In this document: piece by piece, positions 18,951 through 28,344 of the stretch | Layout: each line of letters starts with the position of its first letter | How positions within the stretch are numbered: the first letter of the stretch is position 1 | Assembly: GCF_000738435.1 (NCBI RefSeq) | Contig: NZ_CP003984.1 | Coordinates: forward strand, 2,170,001-2,234,000 | DNA: 64,000 bases | Source of the DNA: Planktomarina temperata RCA23 | Lineage (GTDB): Bacteria > Pseudomonadota > Alphaproteobacteria > Rhodobacterales > Rhodobacteraceae | Reading direction: 5' to 3' | Translations under genes and position numbers: made by a program | The notes under the pieces: generated by a model | What the model saw: only the letters and a program-made list of their open reading frames with translations | Database searches by the model: none | Told to the model about the DNA's origin: nothing

Positions 18951-19696
18951 GTCATATCCGGAAAACTGCGCTGCATGAATTGCAGCTGCGCCAATAGGTG
19001 GCCCATGGCTTCCGTATGCAGCCCACTGCGCCCCCCCTTTTGCGCATAGACATTCTCCGGCAGGACCAGCTTGGCCGCCGCGAAGACCTGCTCAATATCC
19101 GCTTGCCACGCGGGTTGCAAAGCTTTGGTGTCGGGCAAAACGCCGGCCTCAACAGCACCGCCGGCTTCGGGATCTGCTATAAAAAATTCGCCCGTGTAGG
19201 GCGCCAAAAGCGTCACCGCTTCGGCCATACGCCGGGCACTTTCATCGGTTCCATCCCCCAGACGGATCACCCATTCCGCACAATGGCGGCGGTGATACTG
19301 CGCCTCTTTCACAGCCTTGGCGGCAATCGCCTCAAGGGTGACATCGGTTGAGCTCTCGGTCTCTTGCCAAAACAATTGCATGAAACTGGCAAAGTAAAAC
19401 TGCCGCAACATGGTGTGGGCAAAATCCCCATTGGGCAGCTCACAAATCAATAGGTTTCGATAGGCCCGCTCCAATCGGCCAAAGGCCAAAGCATCCTCAT
19501 CGCGCCCCGCCCCTTCCAAATCGCCCGCATAGGTGTAAAGCCCGCGCGCTTGGCCAATCAGATCCAGCGCAATATTGGGCATGGCCAGATCTTCCTCGAG
19601 CATCGGCGCATGACCGCACCACTCCGACAAGCGGTGACCCAGGATTAAGTGATCATCAGCCAAGCCGATCAAGGCGGCGACCCATGCGGCGGGCAT
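18944..19696 (-). CDS. paaC: Phenylacetyl-CoA epoxidase subunit PaaC
   Basis: Structural subunit of the multicomponent monooxygenase, 250 residues, ferritin-like helical fold. Motifs ADDHLILGHRLSEWCGHAP and QYHRRHCAEWVIRLGDGT match PaaC. The start overlaps the paaB stop by one base, which indicates coupling. Confidence 0.95.
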   Translation of the reverse strand: MPAAWVAALIGLADDHLILGHRLSEWCGHAPMLEEDLAMPNIALDLIGQARGLYTYAGDLEGAGRDEDALAFGRLERAYRNLLICELPNGDFAHTMLRQFYFASFMQLFWQETESSTDVTLEAIAAKAVKEAQYHRRHCAEWVIRLGDGTDESARRMAEAVTLLAPYTGEFFIADPEAGGAVEAGVLPDTKALQPAWQADIEQVFAAAKLVLPENVYAQKGGRSGLHTEAMGHLLAQLQFMQRSFPDMTW

Positions 19697-19986
19697 TACA
19701 TATGCCCCACATCATCTGGAATGTTGTAAAAGCTCGGGTGGCGATAGATTTTATCATCGGCCGGATCAAATAGCACGCCGCGATCTTGCGGATCAGAGGC
19801 GACAATCTGCGCCGAGGGAATAACCCAAACAGACAAGCCCTCCCCGCGGCGGGTATAGACATCCCGCGCCGCTTGCAGTGCCATTTCAGCATCTGCCGCG
19901 TGCAGCGAACCGCAGTGGCGATGCGCAAGCCCATTGCGCGGGCGGATAAACACTTCCCATAGTGGGATTTCTTCGGCTTCGCTCAT
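19696..19986 (-). CDS. paaB: Phenylacetyl-CoA epoxidase subunit PaaB
   Basis: Small bridging subunit of 96 residues, full length, with the family pattern WEVFIRPRNGLAHRHCGSLHA and the ALQAARDVYTRRGEG repeat-like helix. It links PaaA-PaaC heterodimers in the known complex. It is 20 bp downstream of paaA. Confidence 0.95.
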   Translation of the reverse strand: MSEAEEIPLWEVFIRPRNGLAHRHCGSLHAADAEMALQAARDVYTRRGEGLSVWVIPSAQIVASDPQDRGVLFDPADDKIYRHPSFYNIPDDVGHM

Positions 19987-20006
19987 CTGCTCTCTTTCCT
20001 ATTGCC

Positions 20007-20999
20007 TCACTCGGCAGCTACTGCCACCGATTGCCGCGCGGCGCGTTTTTTTGCATGGGCAAGCGCCGCCTCGCGGACCCAAGCCCCGTCTTCCCAAGCC
20101 TTTTTGCGCGCCGCCACACGGGCTTTGTTCAACGGGCCATGCCCCTTGACCACGGCCCAAAACTCATCCCAATCAATTTCGCCATAGTCATAGCGCCCCT
20201 CCGCCTCATTCCAGGCCAGTGCCGGATCGGGAAGGCTCAAGCCCAAACGCTGCGCCTGTGGCACGGTGGCATCAACAAATTTCTGCCGCAGCTCATCATT
20301 GGTAAACCGCTTGATTTTCCAGCGGGTAGATTGATCTGAATGCTCACTCGCCCCATCGGGCGGACCAAACATCATTAAGGAGGGCCACCACCAACGGTTC
20401 AACGCATCCTGCGCCATCTCCTTTTGCGCCGGGCTTCCCTCGGCCAGTTTCAGCATGATCTCATACCCTTGCCGCTGGTGAAAACTCTCTTCCTTGCACA
20501 CGCGGATCATCGCCCTTGCATAGGGCCCATAGGAGCAGCGGCACAAAGGCACCTGGTTCATAATCGCGGCCCCATCCACAAGCCAACCAATGGCGCCAAT
20601 ATCGGCCCAGGTTTGGGTGGGGTAATTGAATATGGAAGAATATTTTGCCCGGCCGGACACCAATTCTTCGGTCATCTGCTTGCGACTCACCCCGAGCGTT
20701 TCGGCCGCGGAATAGAGATATAAGCCATGCCCGCCCTCATCTTGCACCTTGGCCAATAGCGCCGCCTTGCGCCGCAATGTCGGTGCACGGGTGATCCAAT
20801 TGCCCTCTGGCAACATGCCGACGATTTCTGAATGTGCGTGCTGCCCAATCTGACGAATCAAGGTCTTGCGATACGCCGCTGGCATAGGATCATTTGGTTC
20901 AATTTTCTCATCCGCATCAATGCGGGCTTGGAAGGCCGCCAAAAACTCTGGTGTTTCAGTGGTCTGTTCGCCAGAGCCAATCAATCCTTGTGAATACAT
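20007..20999 (-). CDS. paaA: Phenylacetyl-CoA epoxidase catalytic subunit PaaA
   Basis: Di-iron oxygenase subunit that epoxidises the aromatic ring of phenylacetyl-CoA. The 330-residue chain has the two iron-binding EXXH-type motifs [14 protein letters not shown] and [16 protein letters not shown] sits 8 nt before the ATG at 20999; an out-of-frame ATG lies 4 nt upstream. A likely promoter with an inverted repeat is directly upstream. Confidence 0.96.
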   Translation of the reverse strand: MYSQGLIGSGEQTTETPEFLAAFQARIDADEKIEPNDPMPAAYRKTLIRQIGQHAHSEIVGMLPEGNWITRAPTLRRKAALLAKVQDEGGHGLYLYSAAETLGVSRKQMTEELVSGRAKYSSIFNYPTQTWADIGAIGWLVDGAAIMNQVPLCRCSYGPYARAMIRVCKEESFHQRQGYEIMLKLAEGSPAQKEMAQDALNRWWWPSLMMFGPPDGASEHSDQSTRWKIKRFTNDELRQKFVDATVPQAQRLGLSLPDPALAWNEAEGRYDYGEIDWDEFWAVVKGHGPLNKARVAARKKAWEDGAWVREAALAHAKKRAARQSVAVAAE

Positions 21000-21026
21000 C
21001 CATTTTCTCCCAAATGTCCGCGAAAG

Positions 21027-21066
21027 ATTATATTACAAAAATAAATAAATCAATATTGCTTTGTAA
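21027..21066 (-). promoter_or_regulatory. Candidate paaA promoter with inverted repeat
   Basis: On the minus strand TATTGA (21055-21050) and TATAAT (21032-21027) are 17 bp apart. An inverted repeat TTACAAA/TTTGTAA (21033-21039 and 21060-21066) embraces the -35 region and reaches into the paaX stop codon. A regulator bound here would block RNA polymerase; PaaX is the natural candidate (inference). Confidence 0.5.
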
Positions 21067-21871
21067 CATAAGCAAAGCGTGTCGCACAATCTGGCGTCCC
21101 GCCGCTCATCTGCACCAATTGCGGATAGAGACTGGCCAGCGCGCGATGCGCACGCGCCAAAGGCCAATCATCGAGCGGTGCCTCAATGGTAGGATAACGC
21201 AGCACCAAGCGACGCCAAAAATGCACAAGCAAAAGCCGGGTCAATCGGGCCTGCGGCACCGTCAGCACATGCCCATCAAGAGCGCCGCAGAGGCGTGCGA
21301 TCACACCACAGATCTCAGCATTCAGCGCGGGAAACACCTGCCTGCGCGCCCAATCTGGAAAGGTAGACGGCGTGCTGTCAAAAATCACAAGCCTGTCGCG
21401 CCAAGGCTTCAATCCCTCTGGCATGGCCGCAGCAGGCCAACAGGCAAGCCGCGCCCCTAAAATCAAGGGCGGCTCAGCCGCGCAGTCTTTTTGCAACTCA
21501 GCCAGATCCACATCCGGCCCGATCAACCCATAGCACCAATGCTCAATGTCGCGGGGCGCCGCATAAATCTGGCGCGCGGCCCGGTGGTACTGCTCCAGAC
21601 CCGCGCTTGAGAAACGATAAAACGCTTGCCGCCCCAGGCGCCGGCCCGTGACCAAACCTTCTTTGGACAGGCGCGACATGGCTGTGCGCACCGCTTGCGG
21701 CTCAATGTCTAGCGCCGCGCAGAGCTCAAGAAGCGCGGACATCGAGAGCTCGCCCCCCTCCGGTTCGCCCAACTCGCCCAAAATCGTGACAATCACCGAC
21801 CATACCCGCAACCGCCCCTGGGCGTGCAGATGGTGAATCAATTGGGCAAGAGGCGCAGGTTGCTCCGTCAT
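21050..21871 (-). CDS. paaX: PaaX-family transcriptional repressor
   Basis: Phenylacetyl-CoA-responsive regulator family, 273 residues. The N-terminal winged helix includes SALLELCAALDIEPQAVRTAMSRLSKEGLVTGRRLGRQAFYR, and the C-terminal PaaX domain contains LTRLLLVHFWRRLVLRYPTIEAPLDDWP. It lies between paaZ (4-bp overlap) and paaA. Together with the TetR-type gene at 27730 it gives the cluster two regulators, which is more than the usual one. Confidence 0.88.
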   Translation of the reverse strand: MTEQPAPLAQLIHHLHAQGRLRVWSVIVTILGELGEPEGGELSMSALLELCAALDIEPQAVRTAMSRLSKEGLVTGRRLGRQAFYRFSSAGLEQYHRAARQIYAAPRDIEHWCYGLIGPDVDLAELQKDCAAEPPLILGARLACWPAAAMPEGLKPWRDRLVIFDSTPSTFPDWARRQVFPALNAEICGVIARLCGALDGHVLTVPQARLTRLLLVHFWRRLVLRYPTIEAPLDDWPLARAHRALASLYPQLVQMSGGTPDCATRFAYVTKQY

Positions 21872-23916
21872 GCCCCTTTGGTTTCACCATATGAATTCAT
21901 GGTCAACAATTCATATTCCGCCACCAAATCGCGATCTTGGTTGCGCAGGGCCACATGCCAGCGCACTTCCCCATAGGCCTCCGTGCGGCGCGTCTTGCGC
22001 TTGACTGTAAGCTGCACCGAAATGCAGTCACCCGCAACGACCGGCTTTTGAAACGACAACGCATTGAGCCCGGTATTGGCCAGCACCGGGCCAGGACTTG
22101 GCTCCACAAAAAGACCTGCGGCAAAACTGAGCAACAAATACCCATGCGCGACGCGGTCTGGAAAAAACGGATTGGCCTTGGCTGCCTCGGCATCCATATG
22201 CGCGTAAAACCGATCACCGGTAAACTCGGCAAAATGCTCAATATCGGCCAGCGTGACCTCACGCGCAGCGGTGTGAAGGGTCTCGCCAATCTGAAGCGCA
22301 TCAAAACTGCGCGTAAAGGGATGCGCAGGCCCCACATGCTCCGCCGCGCCTGTCACCCAAATTCCCGTGATGGCTGAAAGCATATCCGGGCTGCCTTGAA
22401 TGGCGCTGCGTTGCATAAAATGTTTCACACCGCGCAGACCGCCCAATTCCTCTGAGCCGCCCGCGCGGCCTGGCCCGCCATGCACCATATGCGGCAAGGG
22501 CGCGCCATGGCCTGTACTCTCGGCCTGAGATACCCGGTCGTTGAAATAAAGACGCCCATGAAACGCCCCCGCCCCCAAAACCACCTGCCGTGCCACCTGT
22601 GGATCATGGGTGATGACAGAGGCCACCAGCGAGCCGCCACCCTTGTTCAGCAAGGAAATTGCATGGGGCACATCGCGATAAGCCATGACCGTGGAGACCG
22701 GGCCAAAGGCCTCAATCTCATGAACGGTCTTGGCGGCATCAGGATCTGGACAGTTGAGCAGCACAGGCGACATAAATGCCCCCTCTTTGGCATCGGCCCC
22801 GCTGACCACGCAGTGCTGCGCATCGCCGAATACAACATCGCATTCCCCCGCCAGAAGCTGTAATTTGCCCCGCACATCCTCGCGTTGCGCCTGAGAGACC
22901 AAGGCGCCCATCTGCGTCTCTTTCTGAGCCGGATGGCCAATTTTCGTGGCCGCCAGCCGCTCTGACAGGGCCGCAGTCACCGCCTGCAAATGGGCCTCGG
23001 GCACCATAATGCGCCGGATAGCGGTGCATTTTTGCCCCGCTTTCGTGGTCATTTCACGGTGCACCTCGGTGATGAAGAGATCAAATTCCGCAGACCCAGG
23101 CTCTATATCCGGCCCCAGCACAGAACCATTCAAACTGTCTTGTTCCGAAGTGAAGCGCACGGCGTTTTGCAAAAGTGATGGCCGGCTGCGCAGGGCCATG
23201 GCTGTGGCAGCGCTGCCGGTGAAACCCACAGTGTCTTGCGCGTCCAGACAGTCCAAAAGATCCCCCGTGGCGCCCATGATCAGCTGAAGCGCGCCGTCGG
23301 GCAAAATTCCACTATCTGCGATCAACCGCACTACGGCTTGCGTCAGATAGCCCGTGTCACTGGCCGGTTTGACCAGACTGGGCACCCCAGCCAAAAGACT
23401 GGGAGCAAGCTTTTCCAACATGCCCCACACTGGAAAGTTGAACGCATTGATTTGCAATGAAATCCCTTGGCGCGGTGTCAAAACATGCTGGCCAAGAAAG
23501 CTGCCGTCACGGCTGAGCACCTCCAGCTCGCCATCGGGCAGAACAAACCCCTCGGGCATTTCGCGGCGCCCTTTGGACGCATAGACCAACAAGGTGCCAA
23601 TGCCCCCGTCAATATCAATCTGACTGTCCGCAAGCGTGGCGCCAGTAAGGAACGACAAGTCATAGAGCGCTTTGCGATGGGCCTTGAGATGCAAGGCGAG
23701 GGCTTTGAGCATGCGCGCACGGTCGTGAAAATTCAATGCGCGCAGAGCCGGCCCCCCGTGGCTTTTGGCATAGTCCCGCATGGCCGCCACATCTGGCACC
23801 CCGCCCAGAACGCCGAGGGTCTCACCGGTGACCGCCGAGCGAACCTGCCGCCCGCTGCTGTCTGAGCGGAGCCAGTGCCCCATAGCATAGCTTGAAAAAT
23901 GATCTTGATCCAACAC
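21868..23916 (-). CDS. paaZ: Bifunctional oxepin-CoA hydrolase / 3-oxo-5,6-dehydrosuberyl-CoA semialdehyde dehydrogenase
   Basis: Ring-opening enzyme of phenylacetate degradation, 682 residues, the same size as the E. coli protein. The N-terminal aldehyde dehydrogenase domain (about 1-520) has INAFNFPVWGMLEKLAPSL, FTGSAATA and the catalytic Cys in KAGQKCTAIRRI. The C-terminal MaoC-like hydratase domain (about 545-682) has FTGDRFYAHMD. A GTG start at 23916 is chosen: AGAGG lies 7 nt before it, and a longer reading would run through the divergent operator. It is the first gene of the leftward operon. Confidence 0.92.
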   Translation of the reverse strand: MLDQDHFSSYAMGHWLRSDSSGRQVRSAVTGETLGVLGGVPDVAAMRDYAKSHGGPALRALNFHDRARMLKALALHLKAHRKALYDLSFLTGATLADSQIDIDGGIGTLLVYASKGRREMPEGFVLPDGELEVLSRDGSFLGQHVLTPRQGISLQINAFNFPVWGMLEKLAPSLLAGVPSLVKPASDTGYLTQAVVRLIADSGILPDGALQLIMGATGDLLDCLDAQDTVGFTGSAATAMALRSRPSLLQNAVRFTSEQDSLNGSVLGPDIEPGSAEFDLFITEVHREMTTKAGQKCTAIRRIMVPEAHLQAVTAALSERLAATKIGHPAQKETQMGALVSQAQREDVRGKLQLLAGECDVVFGDAQHCVVSGADAKEGAFMSPVLLNCPDPDAAKTVHEIEAFGPVSTVMAYRDVPHAISLLNKGGGSLVASVITHDPQVARQVVLGAGAFHGRLYFNDRVSQAESTGHGAPLPHMVHGGPGRAGGSEELGGLRGVKHFMQRSAIQGSPDMLSAITGIWVTGAAEHVGPAHPFTRSFDALQIGETLHTAAREVTLADIEHFAEFTGDRFYAHMDAEAAKANPFFPDRVAHGYLLLSFAAGLFVEPSPGPVLANTGLNALSFQKPVVAGDCISVQLTVKRKTRRTEAYGEVRWHVALRNQDRDLVAEYELLTMNSYGETKGA

Positions 23917-23949
23917 CGGCGCACCTCTGTGTAAAACTTGGAATATTAA

Positions 23950-23967
23950 TTGACCAAGCGGTCGGTC
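23950..23967. promoter_or_regulatory. TetR-type operator between paaZ and paaG
   Basis: TTGACCAAGCGGTCGGTC, an imperfect palindrome centred on GACC-N4-GGTC, in the 89-bp spacer between the divergent paaZ and paaG starts. It resembles the ACCNACCGNNCGGT-type sites described for TetR-family regulators of fatty-acid and phenylacetate genes. The TetR gene at 27730 ends the rightward operon and is the probable binder. No other copy was noticed in the window. Confidence 0.6.
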
Positions 23968-24005
23968 TATGCAAGTTATTTGTATAACCCGCATTGGAGG
24001 TCCGC

Positions 24006-24791
24006 ATGTCCGACACGATCCTGACCCAACACACCGACGGCTGGATGCAGATCACATTGAACCGACCCGATCGGCTCAACGCCTTTAATGACGAGATGCA
24101 TGCCGCCCTCAGCGCGGCGCTTGCGGAGGCAGAAAAGCCCGAGGTGCGCGCGCTATTGCTCACCGGTGCCGGGCGTGGATTTTGCGCTGGGCAAGATCTT
24201 GAGGGCCGCGATCCGCGCAGATTGGGCGGCCCCCCTGATCTGGGCCATACCCTGAGCACGCTTTACAATCCTCTGGTGCAGCGCCTGCGCTCATTGGCCA
24301 AACCTGTCGTCTGCGCTGTCAATGGCGTCGCGGCCGGGGCCGGCGCCAATATTGTATTTGGCTGCGATATTGTCCTGGCGGCCACCACGGCAAAATTTGT
24401 ACAAAGCTTTGCCAAAGTTGGGCTGATCCCTGATGCGGGTGGCACCTATCATTTGGCGCAAATCTTGGGACCGCTGCGCGCCAAGGCCTGGGCCATGACC
24501 GCCACGCCCATCACAGCGCAAACCGCCCAAGACTGGGGATTGGTTTGGCAATGCTTCGACCCCGATGCGCTTTTGGAGGCTGCACAGCAGATGACCGCAG
24601 ACCTGGCCAAGGGCGCGACCCTGGGTTTGGCACAGACCAAACATGCCATCCACAAAGCGGGGCAAATGGATCTCGAGGCGCATATGGCGCTTGAAGCGGA
24701 AATTCAGCGCGCCTGCGGCCAGTCGGCAGATTACCTCGAAGGCGTTACAGCCTTCCTCGACAAGCGCCCCGCACAGTATTCAGGATCCTAA
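24006..24791 (+). CDS. paaG: Ring 1,2-epoxyphenylacetyl-CoA isomerase (enoyl-CoA hydratase family)
   Basis: Crotonase-fold enzyme of 261 residues. The oxyanion-hole and active-site segments are GAGRGFCAGQDL and GVAAGAGANIVFGCDIVLA; SFAKVGLIPDAGGTYHL carries the Asp typical of PaaG isomerases. It converts the ring epoxide to oxepin-CoA. GGAGG lies 5 nt before the ATG at 24006. It is the first gene of the rightward arm. Confidence 0.9.
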   Translation: MSDTILTQHTDGWMQITLNRPDRLNAFNDEMHAALSAALAEAEKPEVRALLLTGAGRGFCAGQDLEGRDPRRLGGPPDLGHTLSTLYNPLVQRLRSLAKPVVCAVNGVAAGAGANIVFGCDIVLAATTAKFVQSFAKVGLIPDAGGTYHLAQILGPLRAKAWAMTATPITAQTAQDWGLVWQCFDPDALLEAAQQMTADLAKGATLGLAQTKHAIHKAGQMDLEAHMALEAEIQRACGQSADYLEGVTAFLDKRPAQYSGS

Positions 24792-24792
24792 A

Positions 24793-25233
24793 ATGCCCCT
24801 CACCGCGCAACAAATCGCTGAAAAATCATCCGCGGCCTTGGGTGCCCATGATGCGGCCAGTCAAGCGCTGGGGTTGCAGGTCACCCATATCGCGCCCGGA
24901 CAGGCCAATGTGACCATGCAGGTCACAGAGCAGATGCTCAACGGCCATGGGATATGCCACGGCGGGTTAATCTTCACCCTGGCCGACACGGCCTTTGCCC
25001 ACGCCTGCAACAGCTATAATCAACGGGTCGTGGCCCAGACCTGCTCCGTCAGCTTTCTGGCCCCCGGCCAGTTGGGCGATCAGCTCACCGCCGCGGCCCG
25101 CGAGCTGCACCACGCCGGGCGCAGCGGCATTTATGATATTGAAGTGACCCGCGCCACGGGCGAAGTGATTGCCCAGTTCCGGGGACACTCCCGCAGCATC
25201 AAAGGTCAGCATTTTGAGGAGCTCCAACCATGA
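24793..25233 (+). CDS. paaI: Hydroxyphenylacetyl-CoA thioesterase PaaI
   Basis: Hotdog-fold thioesterase of 146 residues that rescues CoA from dead-end intermediates. The PaaI signature is GHGICHGGLIFTLADTAFAHACNS. The start at 24793 is 1 nt after the paaG stop, and its stop overlaps paaJ by 4 bp. Confidence 0.93.
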   Translation: MPLTAQQIAEKSSAALGAHDAASQALGLQVTHIAPGQANVTMQVTEQMLNGHGICHGGLIFTLADTAFAHACNSYNQRVVAQTCSVSFLAPGQLGDQLTAAARELHHAGRSGIYDIEVTRATGEVIAQFRGHSRSIKGQHFEELQP

Positions 25234-26432
25234 CTGAAGCCTATCTGTGCACCGGGCGTCGCAGCGCGATCGGTCGGTTTGGCGGCGCTTTGGCGCAAAC
25301 CCGGCCCGATGATCTTTTGGCCCATGTGATCCGTGCCACTTTGGCCGATGTGCCGACCCTCGATCCTGCAGCCATTGATGATGTGATCATGGGATGCGCC
25401 AATCAGGCCGGAGAAGACAATCGCAATGTGGCGCGTATGGCGGCCCTCTTGGCAGGCTTGCCTGAGAGCGTGGCGGGCGTCACGCTCAACCGCTTATGCG
25501 GCTCAGGACTGGACGCAATCGCGATGGGTGCTCGTGCCATCAAAGCCGGGGAGGCGGAGATCATACTGGCCGGCGGCGTGGAAAGCATGACCCGCGCGCC
25601 CATGGTCATGCCCAAGGCCGAGAGCGCCTTTTCGCGAAAAGCTGAAATTTTCGACACAACCATCGGATGGCGGTTTGTGAACCGCGAGATGAAAGCGCGC
25701 TTTGGCATCGACAGCATGCCCGAAACAGCCGAAAATGTGGCCGCCGATTTTGGCATATCGCGCGCCGATCAAGACGCCTTTGCCCATCGCAGCCAGTGCC
25801 GCGCGGCGCAAGCCCAGGCCGCGGGGCGATTTGCCCGGGAAATCACGCCGATATCTCTGCCGCAACGGCGCGGCGACCCGATCATCTTTGACACAGATGA
25901 ACACCCCCGCACGACCAGCCTTGAAAAACTCGCCAGCCTCACCACCCCGTTTCGGCAAAATGGCACGGTCACAGCCGGCAATGCCTCGGGCGTCAATGAT
26001 GGGGCCGCAGCGCTCATCATCGCCTCACAAGCCGCAGTGGAGCGCTTTGACCTCAAGCCCATGGCCCGCATTCTTGGAACGGCCGTGGCCGGGGTCGCCC
26101 CGCGCATTATGGGCATCGGCCCTGCGCCGGCCAGCGAAAAGCTCTTGCAGCGGCTTGGGCTGACACTGTCAGACATTGATCTGATCGAACTGAACGAAGC
26201 CTTCGCCGCCCAAGGCTTGGCGGTCATGCGGCAGCTTGGCCTGGCCGATGATGCCGCCCATGTGAACCCCAATGGCGGCGCCATAGCCCTTGGCCACCCG
26301 CTGGGCATGTCAGGGGCACGTCTGGCTTTGACCGCCGCCCATGAAATGCAGCTGAACGGCCACAAACGCGCCCTGTGCACCATGTGCATCGGCGTGGGGC
26401 AAGGCATTGCGATGATACTTGAGAAACTGTGA
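25230..26432 (+). CDS. paaJ: 3-oxoadipyl-CoA/3-oxo-5,6-dehydrosuberyl-CoA thiolase
   Basis: Degradative thiolase of 400 residues. The nucleophilic Cys is in NRLCGSGLDAI near residue 90, the His in NPNGGAIALGHPLGMSGAR, and the second Cys in CTMCIGVGQG. It cleaves the two beta-ketoacyl-CoA intermediates of the pathway. The product name rests on the operon context as well as the family; a general acetyl-CoA acyltransferase is the alternative. Confidence 0.92.
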   Translation: MTEAYLCTGRRSAIGRFGGALAQTRPDDLLAHVIRATLADVPTLDPAAIDDVIMGCANQAGEDNRNVARMAALLAGLPESVAGVTLNRLCGSGLDAIAMGARAIKAGEAEIILAGGVESMTRAPMVMPKAESAFSRKAEIFDTTIGWRFVNREMKARFGIDSMPETAENVAADFGISRADQDAFAHRSQCRAAQAQAAGRFAREITPISLPQRRGDPIIFDTDEHPRTTSLEKLASLTTPFRQNGTVTAGNASGVNDGAAALIIASQAAVERFDLKPMARILGTAVAGVAPRIMGIGPAPASEKLLQRLGLTLSDIDLIELNEAFAAQGLAVMRQLGLADDAAHVNPNGGAIALGHPLGMSGARLALTAAHEMQLNGHKRALCTMCIGVGQGIAMILEKL

Positions 26433-26442
26433 GACGAGACAG

Positions 26443-27726
26443 ATGAAAGATCTATCCCCAAAACCCGGAGATTTAAGCGCCATTGAAACCGCCAGCCGCG
26501 ATGAAATCGAAGCGCTGCAACTTGAGCGGATGCGCTGGTCCTTGACCCATGCCTACACCAATGTGCCACATTATAAACAGAGCTTCGATGCGGCCGGCGT
26601 GCATCCCGATGATCTGAAGTCTCTGGCCGATTTGGCCCGCTTTCCGTTCACAGTGAAAACGGATTTGCGGAGTAACTATCCCTTTGGCCTCTTCGCCGTG
26701 CCACGCAGTCAAATCAACCGCATTCATGCCTCCTCTGGAACCACCGGCCAGCCCACGGTGGTCGGCTATACCAAAGCTGATTTGGCGATGTGGGATGAGG
26801 TGATGGAACGCTCCTTGCGCGCGTCCGGCCTGCGCGCGGGAGATCTGCTCCACAATGCCTATGGCTATGGGCTTTTTACCGGCGGATTGGGTGTGCATGG
26901 CGGCGCGGAAAAAATGGGTCTGACGGTGGTGCCCGTCTCCGGTGGTATGACCGAACGGCAGGTGCGTTTGATCGAAGACTTTCAAGCCACTGGGATCACA
27001 GTCACCCCCTCCTATATGCTGTCAATTCTGGACGAATACCGGCGCCAAGGGCTCGATCCGCGCAAATCTCCGCTAGAAGTGGGTATTTTTGGCGCCGAAC
27101 CTTGGACCAACGCAATGCGCGAGGAGGTCGAGCAGTCGTTTGATATGCATGCGGTGGATATTTACGGCCTCTCAGAGGTGATGGGGCCCGGTGTGTCTTG
27201 CGAATGCGTCGAAAGCAAAGACGGGCTACATATTTGGGAAGACCACTTCTACCCGGAGATCATTGATCCCGAAACTGGCGCGGTTCTGCCCGATGGGGCG
27301 CTTGGGGAATTGGTCTTCACCTCTCTGAGCAAAGAAGCTTTTGCAATCATTCGATACCGCACCCGTGATCTGACCCGGCTCCTACCTGGCACTGCGCGCA
27401 GCATGCGGCGCATGGAAAAAGTCACCGGCCGCAGCGATGACATGATGATCCTGCGCGGCGTCAATGTCTTTCCGACGCAGATCGAAGAGCAATTGATGAA
27501 GGTGCCACAATTGGCGGCGCATTTTCAGATTGAACTGGTCAAAAAAGGCCCGATGGATCACATGATTGTGCATGTGGAGGGCGATAGCGCCGCCGGTGAC
27601 ACCCTGGCAACTCTCATTAAGGCCAATATCGGCATCACCGCAGAGGTACGCGCAGGCGCTGACAATTCCGTCGCCAGATCTCAAGGCAAAGCCGTACGGG
27701 TCATCGACAACCGAGCAGCGCGCTAA
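26443..27726 (+). CDS. paaK: Phenylacetate-CoA ligase
   Basis: Adenylate-forming enzyme of 427 residues that activates phenylacetate with CoA and ATP, the entry step of the pathway. The P-loop-like motif SSGTTGQPTVVGYT and the later YGLSEVMGPGVSCEC and RYRTRDLTRLLPG segments are characteristic. The ATG at 26443 lies 10 bp after the paaJ stop. Confidence 0.96.
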   Translation: MKDLSPKPGDLSAIETASRDEIEALQLERMRWSLTHAYTNVPHYKQSFDAAGVHPDDLKSLADLARFPFTVKTDLRSNYPFGLFAVPRSQINRIHASSGTTGQPTVVGYTKADLAMWDEVMERSLRASGLRAGDLLHNAYGYGLFTGGLGVHGGAEKMGLTVVPVSGGMTERQVRLIEDFQATGITVTPSYMLSILDEYRRQGLDPRKSPLEVGIFGAEPWTNAMREEVEQSFDMHAVDIYGLSEVMGPGVSCECVESKDGLHIWEDHFYPEIIDPETGAVLPDGALGELVFTSLSKEAFAIIRYRTRDLTRLLPGTARSMRRMEKVTGRSDDMMILRGVNVFPTQIEEQLMKVPQLAAHFQIELVKKGPMDHMIVHVEGDSAAGDTLATLIKANIGITAEVRAGADNSVARSQGKAVRVIDNRAAR

Positions 27727-27729
27727 CCT

Positions 27730-28344
27730 GTGGCCCGCCCCATCGCCAAGGACCACCGCGAAAAACGCAGCGCGATCTTGAAACAGGCCGCGGTCTATTT
27801 CGCAGACCACGGCTATGATCGCGCGTCGGTCAATGGGGTGGCGGGGGCCTGCGGCATCTCCAAATCCTTGATTTATCACTATTACGACAGCAAGGAGCAG
27901 CTGCTTTTTGACATTTTGCACAGCCATCTCACGACGCTCTACGAGGGCCTAAAAGCCCTGCCAAAGGCCGAAGATCCTGAGCTGCAGCTGCGTCAATTGG
28001 TGAGAAAACTGCTGCATATGTACCGCGGCGCAGATGCAGAGCATCGATTACAATTGCAAAGCACAACGGCCCTGCCCCAGGCGCAACGCCATATACTGGC
28101 GGACATCCAACGGTCTATTGTCAAGGAATTTTCCCAGGCCATTGCTGCCGCCGCGCCCGAATATCTAGAGCAAGACCCAGATCATTTGCGCCCGCTCACC
28201 ATGTCGCTCTTTGGCATGGTCAATTGGTTCTACCTCTGGCACCAACCGGGCCGCGGCTTGAGCCGGGAAACCTATGCCGATCTGGCAACCGAAATTCTCT
28301 TAGGCGGGTTGGCGCGGCTTCAAAATCAGGGGCGATCCCCTTAA
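27730..28344 (+). CDS. paaR: TetR-family regulator, probable PaaR
   Basis: Regulator of 204 residues, GTG start, 3 bp after the paaK stop. The N-terminal helix-turn-helix is [31 protein letters not shown], typical of TetR proteins. Last in the paaGIJK operon, it probably autoregulates it through the operator at 23950. Its 3' end overlaps that of convergent aroQ by 4 bp. Confidence 0.8.
   Translation: MARPIAKDHREKRSAILKQAAVYFADHGYDRASVNGVAGACGISKSLIYHYYDSKEQLLFDILHSHLTTLYEGLKALPKAEDPELQLRQLVRKLLHMYRGADAEHRLQLQSTTALPQAQRHILADIQRSIVKEFSQAIAAAAPEYLEQDPDHLRPLTMSLFGMVNWFYLWHQPGRGLSRETYADLATEILLGGLARLQNQGRSP

Noticed and set aside
20997-21003. Upstream ATG of paaA at 21003
   Set aside because: It is out of frame with PaaA by 4 nt; the ATG at 20999 has the right spacing to GGGAG.
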